Source of the DNA: an uncultured Verrucomicrobiales bacterium
Lineage (GTDB): Bacteria; Verrucomicrobiota; Verrucomicrobiia; Verrucomicrobiales; Akkermansiaceae
DNA length: 64,000 nt
Reading direction: 5' to 3'
Assembly (NCBI GenBank): GCA_937951675.1
Contig: CALFBI010000010.1
Location: 1-64,000 of the forward strand
How positions within the stretch are numbered: position 1 is the first letter of the stretch; each line of letters opens with the position of its first letter. Below the pieces are notes generated by a model. That model ran no database searches and was not told where the DNA came from. It saw only the letters and a list, made by a program, of their open reading frames with translations. Positions 34,501 through 41,714 of the stretch are shown here, piece by piece. The translations under genes were made by a program, and so were the position numbers.

Positions 34501-35586
34501 ATGAACCTTAGAGCCCCGCATCAACGGCAAGACCTGCTCATCGCAGGAGGTCTTGCTTTGCTGCTACAGGCTTGTTTTTGTGTGTTGATTGCCTGGTGGT
34601 GGCTCGCGGGTCTGGAAAAAGAGAAGACGCCTCCTCCTGTTCATGAAAAGGTTACGATTTTGCTTCACCCAGAGCAATTTCAACGTCCTAAACCGAAACC
34701 ACTCCCGAAGAAAAAAATTCCCCCGAAGCCTCCCGAGACGAAAAGGTTTGCAAGAACTCAAGCTCAACAAGAGAGCGAGGAACCTATCAGCGAAACTCGT
34801 TATTTTGGCGAAAGAAATACAAAGGCTCGAAGTGAAACTTCTTCGCTGGAATCTCCTCTCGATGTGCCCAATATCAAAGGGAAAGAACCCCGTAAGGCTC
34901 TCGATACTTTTGAGGAATCTTACCAAGAGGGTGAAAGTTCAGGCCCTTCCGCTTCTGCTCGTAACGAAGACGCCTCTCAGCGTAAGAAGACTCAGGACTC
35001 TCAAAAAGAGCAGCGTGAGCAAAAAGAACTTAAGCAAGAAGCGAAATCGCCTCTTCAACAGGAGCTTTATCAAACGAATCAGCAAATAGAACAAGCTTCC
35101 GTCAAGAAGCGGGCTCAAGAAACTAAAGATCCGGGTCCAGATAAGAAAACCCAAAAGAAAAAAGAAAAACGGGAGAAATCAGAGTCACGTCCTCAAAAAG
35201 CTTCAAGCGCAGTCGCGAAACGAGAAGTTAAAAAAGCGAAGCTGACGGGGTCGATCCGTCGCCAAGGGCAAAGCTCTTTAGAGGTTAAAAGCTCCCTCGA
35301 AGGGAAATATCACGCCGCTTTAGGAAGAGCGGTAGAGAAAGAGTGGCAGAAGAATGTCATTAAGCATCGTGAGCATATGGGGGCAGGGTATCTGATGATT
35401 CGTTTTCTTGTTTCAGATTCGGGAACGATTAAAGGAATTCGTTTTGTCGAAGATCAGGCCAGTGCCATTCAAAAGGGAATCACTCTCCAGTCTGTTCAAG
35501 ATGCCAAAGTGCCCTCTTTTTCTAAAAAACTTAAGCAAGAACTGAACGGAAAACCTCTCGAACTTTACTACACCTTTTATTTTTAA
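34501..35586 (+). CDS. TonB-like energy-transducing protein
   Basis: 361 aa. One N-terminal anchor (LIAGGLALLLQACFCVLIAW) is followed by a Pro/Lys-rich stretch (PKPKPLPKKKIPPKPPETKR), a long Lys/Glu/Gln-rich region expected to span the periplasm, and a C-terminal domain near 270-361 (KYHAALGRAVEKEWQKNVI) like TonB/TolA. It is first in a TonB-ExbB-ExbD operon, with TAATG coupling to exbB, so it should carry proton-motive force to outer-membrane receptors or the Tol system. TonB and TolA cannot be distinguished with certainty. Confidence 0.8.
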   Translation: MNLRAPHQRQDLLIAGGLALLLQACFCVLIAWWWLAGLEKEKTPPPVHEKVTILLHPEQFQRPKPKPLPKKKIPPKPPETKRFARTQAQQESEEPISETRYFGERNTKARSETSSLESPLDVPNIKGKEPRKALDTFEESYQEGESSGPSASARNEDASQRKKTQDSQKEQREQKELKQEAKSPLQQELYQTNQQIEQASVKKRAQETKDPGPDKKTQKKKEKREKSESRPQKASSAVAKREVKKAKLTGSIRRQGQSSLEVKSSLEGKYHAALGRAVEKEWQKNVIKHREHMGAGYLMIRFLVSDSGTIKGIRFVEDQASAIQKGITLQSVQDAKVPSFSKKLKQELNGKPLELYYTFYF

Positions 35587-36218
35587 TGATGAAAACAATA
35601 CCTTTTTTAGCCAAAACAGATCAGGCCCTTATGGGTTCCATGGTTTCTTTTTTTTCCAATGGGGGGCCGTTTATTTGGCTACTCTTGATCTGTTCCTTGG
35701 TTGTGATTGCGGCGACGGTTTATAAATGGCTGACGTTACAGAGCTCTCGCATTATTCCGAAAGAGATGGAGCGAGCTCTTGCTAAGGAAGGGCTGGCTTC
35801 TTGTTTAAGTAGTGCGCAACGCAAGCGCAGCACCCTTGCTCGCCTGATTTGCACCGTAGTTGCACATCAAGACTCGTCGATAGTAGAGGCAGAGAAAGCG
35901 GTGGAAGCAGAAGCGAAAGAAGAGATGATTCAACTGAATGCGGGGATTTCTGTTTTAGAAGTCATCATCACCATTGCGCCTCTTTTAGGGCTCCTAGGAA
36001 CAGCGACAGGTTTAGTTTCTGTCTTTAGTAATTTGGGAGAGAACGCTGACCCAGCGACCATCGCGAAAGGAATTGCGATGGCTCTTAATACGACGATAGC
36101 CGGTTTAGCAGTCGCGGTTCCTGCTGTGATAGCACACAGTTACTTTAGTCGTCGAATTGAGACGGTCGCCGCTCGCCTCGAAAGTATTTTAGGAATGGTT
36201 CTTCGCTCACAAAGATAA
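35586..36218 (+). CDS. exbB: ExbB/TolQ proton channel subunit
   Basis: 210 aa with three membrane spans: GPFIWLLLICSLVVIAATVY near 27-47, LEVIITIAPLLGLLGTATGL near 123-143 and NTTIAGLAVAVPAVIAHSYF near 168-188. The LLGLLGTATGLVSVF and NTTIAGLAVAVPA segments are MotA/TolQ/ExbB signatures. It works with the ExbD and TonB-like neighbours as a proton-driven motor in the inner membrane. Confidence 0.92.
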   Translation: MMKTIPFLAKTDQALMGSMVSFFSNGGPFIWLLLICSLVVIAATVYKWLTLQSSRIIPKEMERALAKEGLASCLSSAQRKRSTLARLICTVVAHQDSSIVEAEKAVEAEAKEEMIQLNAGISVLEVIITIAPLLGLLGTATGLVSVFSNLGENADPATIAKGIAMALNTTIAGLAVAVPAVIAHSYFSRRIETVAARLESILGMVLRSQR

Positions 36219-36238
36219 TCAAAAACTTCTAGTAATCG

Positions 36239-36655
36239 ATGGAGATCCAACGACCACGCCATAAGAAGCTTGATATACCAATCATTCCCTTGATTGATAT
36301 TCTGGCTATTTTACTGATTTTTTTCATCGTTTCGACTCAGTTTAAAAAGCCGCGTCCTATTTTGGAAATTAACCTTCCGACCGTGAAGCAAGTGCCAAGC
36401 TCTGAGATTAAAGACAGTCGCTCCACCCTTGCAATTAGCGATACTGGAGTGATGAGTGTGGACGGAGTCCGTGTCACAGAGGGTGAGTTGGAGTCTTATT
36501 TAAAAGCGTTTTTGAACGTGAATCCAGGACGTAAACTTGAGCTGGAAGCCGATAAGGCCGTTTCACTCGAAAAACTATTCGGAATCTGGGATGCATTGAC
36601 GGCAGTCGGAATAGAGATTAAAGACGTGCCAGCAAGAATCGCAATCGCACCATGA
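36239..36655 (+). CDS. exbD: ExbD/TolR
   Basis: 138 aa. One N-terminal span (DIPIIPLIDILAILLIFFIV) contains the conserved membrane Asp in PLIDIL that carries protons, followed by STQFKKPRPILEINLP and a periplasmic domain. It lies 20 bp after exbB; its stop overlaps the def start (ATGA). Confidence 0.93.
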   Translation: MEIQRPRHKKLDIPIIPLIDILAILLIFFIVSTQFKKPRPILEINLPTVKQVPSSEIKDSRSTLAISDTGVMSVDGVRVTEGELESYLKAFLNVNPGRKLELEADKAVSLEKLFGIWDALTAVGIEIKDVPARIAIAP

Positions 36656-37203
36656 TTTTACCCATTGTTCAATACGGCAATCCTATTCTCCGCGAGAAAT
36701 GTGCGGAGGTGAAAGAGATCACTCCCGAGTTAGAAAAGCTAGTCTCTGACATGATCGAGACGATGGAAGACGCCCATGGAGTAGGTCTGGCCGCTCCTCA
36801 AATAGGAGAAGGGATTCAGTTAGCGATTGTTGATGTGTCTCACGACCCGGAGTGTTTTACTTTTTTGAAGGTGAATGGAGAAGAAGTCTTGCTTGAGAAA
36901 GTGATGCCTCTTGTTTTTATTAATCCTGTTTTGGAATTAGGATCAGAACGAGAAACAGACTTAGAAGGCTGCCTAAGCATTCAAGAAATCCAAGGAAAGG
37001 TGAGTCGGCCCGCAACAGTGAGGGCGACTTTACCTCAACTTGATGGTTCTGTGTTAGAAGTTGAGGCAGATGGTTTGATTGCGCGAGCGATTCAACATGA
37101 GACAGATCATTTGAATGGGGTTCTTTTTGTAGACCGAATGAGTCCAGCTTCGAAATTGAATATCAAGAAAAAGCTCAAGGCTTTACTTCCTCGTCGCCGC
37201 TGA
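36652..37203 (+). CDS. def: Peptide deformylase
   Basis: 183 aa. It removes the formyl group from nascent N-terminal Met. All three motifs are intact: GVGLAAPQIG, EGCLSI (metal-binding Cys) and QHETDHLNG (HExxH). It is coupled by 4 bp to exbD, an unusual operon partner. The C-terminus is basic (KKKLKALLPRRR). Confidence 0.96.
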   Translation: MILPIVQYGNPILREKCAEVKEITPELEKLVSDMIETMEDAHGVGLAAPQIGEGIQLAIVDVSHDPECFTFLKVNGEEVLLEKVMPLVFINPVLELGSERETDLEGCLSIQEIQGKVSRPATVRATLPQLDGSVLEVEADGLIARAIQHETDHLNGVLFVDRMSPASKLNIKKKLKALLPRRR

Positions 37204-37258
37204 AACAAAGACTCTTAGGTTGAATGTTACTCAAGAGTGTGGTAACCCTCAATGATCT

Positions 37259-38035
37259 ATGAGTGAAGAGAATGGAGATCAAGCGGCAGACGGTTTAAGA
37301 GGAGTAAACCCTTTTGAATTGAACTGTGAGCTGGAAAAAGAAAGTGAAGTGATTTCTGCTGAAACATTTTCAGATGAATCAGAGCTTTCCCCATTTGAAC
37401 TCGTCTCGGCTAACCAAGATTTCCAGCACGTCATCCCTGATGCAGGTCAGCCAGCAGAACTTCCTGACCGTAAAAATATAGCTGTGATTAAAAAAGGAGG
37501 GGAATCTTCGCCTTTTGTGGTATCGAATGAAAAGCCAAGCCCTTTCAGTGCTCATTCAACTTCTAGAAGGCTGATGTCGCCGCGGCGTTTAGGCGAGCTC
37601 GCGCTTCCTTTTGAGCCCCTTCCTTTGCCAAGTCCAGGAGATCAATTTAAATTTCCGGATCAAAGTCAAACTTTCCTCGGGAAGGCGCTGACTTTAGAGC
37701 AGAGCCAATTACTGGAAGAAAGATACAAGGAGGCTCAAGAGCCTTTAACTTGCTTCTGGAGCGAGGCGAACCAAATTCCGGGTGTTCTATTGTTGAGGGA
37801 GTCTGTAGAGGAGGATGAAATGATGTTACTGTATTTAGAACGTCTTTCTTTAGAGCTTGGGGTGGAAGATAATGATACTCCTTGGCGGATATTACGTGGA
37901 TCTGTTACAACAGATTGGGTGGGGCATCGGAATGAGCTTTTACTAGTGCGTAGTTCAGAAAAGTGGTCAGAAGATTCAGAATTGTTTCTACGTGAATGGT
38001 TGCAGTTTTATGATCTTTTGGTTTTGAAAGCATGA
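37259..38035 (+). CDS. Unknown protein with repeated S/N-P-F motifs, partner of the pseudo-GTPase
   Basis: 258 aa, family not recognised. The first ~130 residues look disordered and contain repeated short motifs, NPFEL, SPFEL, SPFVV and SPFSA, plus LPFEPLPLPSPG. The C-terminal ~100 residues appear globular (QIPGVLLLRESVEEDEMMLL, then WRILRGSVTTDWVGHRNELL), perhaps a roadblock- or longin-like fold, but that is speculative. Its TGA overlaps the ATG of the next gene. There is no signal peptide or membrane span, so it should be cytoplasmic. Confidence 0.6.
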   Translation: MSEENGDQAADGLRGVNPFELNCELEKESEVISAETFSDESELSPFELVSANQDFQHVIPDAGQPAELPDRKNIAVIKKGGESSPFVVSNEKPSPFSAHSTSRRLMSPRRLGELALPFEPLPLPSPGDQFKFPDQSQTFLGKALTLEQSQLLEERYKEAQEPLTCFWSEANQIPGVLLLRESVEEDEMMLLYLERLSLELGVEDNDTPWRILRGSVTTDWVGHRNELLLVRSSEKWSEDSELFLREWLQFYDLLVLKA

Positions 38036-38571
38036 TGAATAAGAGTTTGAAAATTTTAATGATTCCATTTCCTGGAGTGGACTTGGAGAAGCTGAGTCAT
38101 TCGGTGAAGGCTCAGGGCGAGTTCCAAGTGTTTGAAATCGGAGGAATCGATCTTTGGGTGTCAAAAATAGAAGAGCAATCTCTATCGATTCATTTAGCCC
38201 CTTATGAGCAGATGACTGGGGCTCAGCGCAATCTGTTACTTCGTGATTGTCACGGAGTGATTTTATGTATTCCAGATGAGGCTCAGAGGGCTCAAACTTC
38301 AGCCGATTTTTTTGCGAAAATCGTTGTGGAATGTCGGAATGTGCAAATCGATTTACGGAATCATCCGTTGCTTTTACATTACCTTTCTCCTGATGTCAGC
38401 CGGTTTGAAGAATCTGTTTTTTTAAGTGCTTTCGGAATATCAGAAGGGATGCTCAGTTCTGTGGTGTCCCCTTCTGAATCGAAGGGGATCGTGCGCGACT
38501 CTTTGCTAAAACTTCTTGAGCAAGATCTTTCGTTAAAGTCGAAAACCGATAGCCGAAAAAAGAAAGCGTAA
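38032..38571 (+). CDS. Degenerate MglA/Ras-like pseudo-GTPase
   Basis: 179 aa. The overall pattern follows MglA-type small GTPases: an N-terminal strand and loop KILMIPFPGVDLEKL where the P-loop should be, a middle LAPYEQMTGAQRNLLLRDCH (compare the P-G-Q-x-x-Y-x-x-x-R-x-x-x-L-K-G of MglA), then GVILCIPDEAQRAQTSADFF and LLHYLSPD at the place of the N-K-x-D base loop. The P-loop Gly-Lys-Thr and the N-K-x-D are gone, so nucleotide binding is unlikely. It probably acts as a scaffold with the upstream protein. The similarity is judged by eye. Confidence 0.5.
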   Translation: MMNKSLKILMIPFPGVDLEKLSHSVKAQGEFQVFEIGGIDLWVSKIEEQSLSIHLAPYEQMTGAQRNLLLRDCHGVILCIPDEAQRAQTSADFFAKIVVECRNVQIDLRNHPLLLHYLSPDVSRFEESVFLSAFGISEGMLSSVVSPSESKGIVRDSLLKLLEQDLSLKSKTDSRKKKA

Positions 38572-38572
38572 T

Positions 38573-39202
38573 TTACCTCAATTGCTCAAGGTGTGACTGA
38601 ACTCGTAGTGAGAACTTATGAGATGAGTGTTTTTGTCCGCTTTCGTTTTCTAGAGTAGTGACCGAAACTCCCTCAATCCCACAAGGAGTAATGGGTTGGA
38701 ACCCTTGTAGGGAGGTTGTTTCGATATTGATCGCAAAACCATGCATGCTGACCCATTTCCGGACACCCACTCCTAGGGATGCTATTTTCCGATTATCACA
38801 CCAAACTCCGGTCAGGCCTTCTCGTCTTTCCGCTTTGACGTCATAGTCAGCAAGACTGAGGATGAGCGCTTCCTCTAAAATTCTAAGGTGGAGGTGGAGG
38901 TCGCGAGAACGCTTTTTAAGATCCCAGATCGCATACCCAACTAATTGTCCAGGGCCGTGGTAAGTCGCTTGCCCTCCTCTATTAATTTCACAAACAGGAT
39001 GGGGGAGGAGTTCGCGGTGACGAAGAGAGCTTTGATCTTTAAGGCGCCCAATCGTGTAAATGGGCGCGTGTTCAAGGAAGAGGAATTGGTCTTCGATCTC
39101 TTCTGCTTGTCGTTGGAGCACAAGTTCTTCTTGTCGTTTCAACGTTTCTTTAAAAGGAAGCATTGTTCCTAACCAGTGATAGGAGCAAGGTGAAGCAAGC
39201 AT
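38573..39202 (-). CDS. lipB: Lipoyl(octanoyl) transferase
   Basis: 209 aa. It transfers octanoate from acyl carrier protein to lipoyl domains. The family motif RGGQATYHGPGQLVGY, the Lys in KIASLGVGVRKWVSMHGFAI and the catalytic Cys in ITPCGIEGVSVTTL are present. Its start lies 1 bp after the ruvC stop, within an operon with ruvC and the RNA helicase. It converges with the pseudo-GTPase gene, with a gap of only one base. Confidence 0.95.
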   Translation of the reverse strand: MLASPCSYHWLGTMLPFKETLKRQEELVLQRQAEEIEDQFLFLEHAPIYTIGRLKDQSSLRHRELLPHPVCEINRGGQATYHGPGQLVGYAIWDLKKRSRDLHLHLRILEEALILSLADYDVKAERREGLTGVWCDNRKIASLGVGVRKWVSMHGFAINIETTSLQGFQPITPCGIEGVSVTTLENESGQKHSSHKFSLRVQSHLEQLR

Positions 39203-39203
39203 T

Positions 39204-39707
39204 TTAAATTTGTTTCGCTTTTAAAAGAGCTCCCTTAATGGGGTCGTGAGAAAAAAGGTGTGCCAGTCCGATTGCTAAAGCATCAGCGGCATCATGCGTG
39301 GGCGTTTCTGAAAGCTTGAGTAGAGCTCTGACCATGAATGCTACCTGGTCTTTTTTCGCCGCCCCATTGCCGACAACAGCCTGTTTGACTTTGGTGGGAG
39401 CGTATTCGTAAACGGGTAGGCCTCGCTGCGCTGCTGCGATCATACTAGCCGCTCGAGCCGCGCCCATAGAGATTGCTGTGCGATGGGACTGCACATAAAT
39501 AATGCCTTCGACCGCGACCACATCAGGTTCCCATTTATCAATCTGATTCAATAGGCCGGTGCAAACTGCGGCAAGGGCTTGTGATTGAGGAAGCTTTTGA
39601 GGAATGGAGATAACTCCGTAGTCCCGAGCGATTTGGCTTTTGTGGTCTCCTTCGATAACGGCATATCCAGTATTTCTGATAGCAGGATCAACCGAGAGAA
39701 CTTTCAT
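39204..39707 (-). CDS. ruvC: Holliday-junction resolvase RuvC
   Basis: 167 aa. RNase H-like nuclease that cuts recombination junctions. The acidic residues are in VLSVDPAIRNTGYAVIE, VVAVEGIIYV and PTHDAADALAIGLAH, with Gly-Lys-rich AVVGNGAAKKDQV between them. The usual ruvA and ruvB genes are not in the window. Confidence 0.95.
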   Translation of the reverse strand: MKVLSVDPAIRNTGYAVIEGDHKSQIARDYGVISIPQKLPQSQALAAVCTGLLNQIDKWEPDVVAVEGIIYVQSHRTAISMGAARAASMIAAAQRGLPVYEYAPTKVKQAVVGNGAAKKDQVAFMVRALLKLSETPTHDAADALAIGLAHLFSHDPIKGALLKAKQI

Positions 39708-39728
39708 GTTCGAGGAGAGGTGGGGATC

Positions 39729-40934
39729 TTACTTGCGGCGGCGGCGAGGAGATGATCCTGGCCGTCTTTTCTTGCGAACTGGTGCTCCAGGATTTTCGTC
39801 AAGCAAGGCGGTGTAGATGTAATCAAACTGCTCTAGTTTACGGCGTTCGATTGTTTTGTTGACGAAGTTTTCGACAGATTTAGCGAAATCAAGTTCGTCT
39901 GCTGTTAAAAGAGTGAAAGCATCCCCTTCTTTTTCGGCGCGGCCTGTTCTTCCGATACGGTGAACGTAGTCTTCAGGGTTTTCTGGGACGCGGTAGTTGA
40001 TGACATGAGTGACTCCAGAGATGTCGATGCCGCGAGCGGCGACGTCAGTAGCAACAAGAATTTCGAACTCACCGCTTTTGAAGCCCTGGAGTGCTTTTAA
40101 TCGATCATTCTGGTTAATGTCGGAATGCATGGCCGTCACCTTGTGTATGCCTTCTCTTTTGAGCATTGCGGTGACCGAGTCAGCTTCTTTTTTAGTGCGG
40201 GTGAAGATCATCGCGCTTTTGTAATCGGTCTGATCAAGGAGTTTTAAGAGAAGCTCGTCTCTTTGGTCCATGGCGACTGGGTAGAAAGCGTGCTTAATAG
40301 TTGAGGCAACCTCTCTTCGTGCAATCGAAACTTCGGAAGGGTCGTTAAGGCACCATTCCGCAAAAGACTTAATCGAAGGGGGCATGGTTGCTGAGAAAAA
40401 TAAGGTCTGACGTCCTTCCCATGGGCAAATGTTAACGATTTTTCGGACAGCAGGAAGGAATCCCATGTCGAGCATGCGGTCAACCTCATCAAGGATGAGA
40501 ATTTTAATTGAACCGAAGCGCATCGTTGCACGGTAAAAATGGTCTAAGAGGCGGCCAGGGGTGGCAACAATGATGTCGACGCCACTTTTAAAGGCTTCGT
40601 CTTGTTTTCCGTAGCCAATTCCGCCGTGTAGTAAGGCTGTTTTGAGTCCGGTATGCTTTCCGTATTTTTCACACTGCTCAGCAACCTGGTGAGCCAGTTC
40701 ACGAGTAGGCTCAAGAATGAGAATTTGAGGTTTCCCAAGAGGTTTTATCAGGGAGAGAGATGGGAGGGTGAAAGCAGCTGTTTTTCCCGTTCCGGTCTGA
40801 GAGGCTCCAATAAGGTCCTTACCTTCAAGAATGATAGGGATGGATTGGGCCTGAATAGGAGTTGGCTTTTCATAGCCTGAATCCTGAACGGCTTGTAAAA
40901 CAGGAGCTGATAACCCAAGATCGGTAAAGAGCAT
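39729..40934 (-). CDS. DEAD-box-family RNA helicase with a DEVD motif II
   Basis: 401 aa. The motifs are Q KPTPIQAQSIPIIL, I ASQTGTGKTAAF, Ia PTRELAHQV, GG, Ib TPGRLLD, II LDEVDRMLDMGF, III FSAT, V VATDVAARGIDI and VI HRIGRTGRAE. The RhlE-like order is complete, but motif II reads D-E-V-D instead of D-E-A-D. The C-terminus is a short basic tail (KKRRPGSSPRRRRK) for RNA binding. It heads the ruvC-lipB transcription unit. Confidence 0.92.
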   Translation of the reverse strand: MLFTDLGLSAPVLQAVQDSGYEKPTPIQAQSIPIILEGKDLIGASQTGTGKTAAFTLPSLSLIKPLGKPQILILEPTRELAHQVAEQCEKYGKHTGLKTALLHGGIGYGKQDEAFKSGVDIIVATPGRLLDHFYRATMRFGSIKILILDEVDRMLDMGFLPAVRKIVNICPWEGRQTLFFSATMPPSIKSFAEWCLNDPSEVSIARREVASTIKHAFYPVAMDQRDELLLKLLDQTDYKSAMIFTRTKKEADSVTAMLKREGIHKVTAMHSDINQNDRLKALQGFKSGEFEILVATDVAARGIDISGVTHVINYRVPENPEDYVHRIGRTGRAEKEGDAFTLLTADELDFAKSVENFVNKTIERRKLEQFDYIYTALLDENPGAPVRKKRRPGSSPRRRRK

Positions 40935-40963
40935 GGGTCTGAATAATTCGCAATTGCAGTGAG

Positions 40964-40976
40964 GTCAATGACCTTC
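40964..40976. promoter_or_regulatory. Palindrome in a divergent promoter region
   Basis: AGGTCA-A-TGACCT, a perfect 6-1-6 inverted repeat 30 bp upstream of the helicase gene and ~80 bp upstream of the sigma-factor gene. It could be an operator. There is no evidence beyond symmetry and position. Confidence 0.3.
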
Positions 40977-41057
40977 TTTCTTCGGGAGGAGTTCTTTTCA
41001 AGGTGTTTTTAAACGCAGGAGCTTGCCTCGCTAAGGATCTTGTGGTGAGTTATCATC

Positions 41058-41714
41058 ATGTCACAAGAGTCACTTCAACCCGACAACCCTAAGATTGCGA
41101 AGCCCTTCGAAGCTACTCGGAAGAGCCTTATCGCAAGATTAGACAATTGGGAGGATCAAAGGACTTGGGATGAGTTTTATCAAACCTATTGGAAATTGAT
41201 TTATTCAGTGGCACTTAAATCAGGCTTAAGATCTGAAGAGGCTTTTGACGTGGTGCAGGAAACCATTCTTTCGATCGCAAAACAGAGTAAGAAAAACCTC
41301 TATGATCCAGACCAGGGCTCTTTCAAATCGTGGCTTTTGAATATGACTCGTTGGCGTATTAATGATCAATTTCGCAAACGTAAGAAAGATACCGCGATGT
41401 CCTATAGTGACGAAGAAGGACGGGCTACCGCTGTGATTGATAGGCAAGCTGATCCACAAGCCGAAGTATTGGACCGAATGTGGGAGGTTGAATGGAAAAA
41501 GAATTTGGCAGATGCCGCCCTTTCACGAGTCAAAACCAAAGTCTCTCCCAAGCAGTATCAGATCTTTGATAGTTATGTTTTGAAGGAATGGGATGTTAAA
41601 AAGGTGCAAGATCAACTTGGGGTGAGTGTGGCACAGGTTTATCTCGCTAAACATCGGGTTGGGAGTGTTTTGAAAAAAGAGTTGGCAAGTTTAGAGGCAG
41701 ATTTTGATGAATAA
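41058..41714 (+). CDS. ECF-type sigma factor paired with a kinase
   Basis: 218 aa. Region 2 is seen in FYQTYWKLIYSVALKSGLRS, then EEAFDVVQETILSIAKQ and FKSWLLNMTRWRINDQFRKR; region 4 in VSPKQYQIFDSYVLKEWDVK, then VQDQLGVSVAQVYLAKHRVG. This resembles the sigma factors of Planctomycetes/Verrucomicrobia encoded next to Ser/Thr kinases. It overlaps the kinase gene by 8 bp, so both products are made together. Its regulon is unknown. Confidence 0.85.
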   Translation: MSQESLQPDNPKIAKPFEATRKSLIARLDNWEDQRTWDEFYQTYWKLIYSVALKSGLRSEEAFDVVQETILSIAKQSKKNLYDPDQGSFKSWLLNMTRWRINDQFRKRKKDTAMSYSDEEGRATAVIDRQADPQAEVLDRMWEVEWKKNLADAALSRVKTKVSPKQYQIFDSYVLKEWDVKKVQDQLGVSVAQVYLAKHRVGSVLKKELASLEADFDE

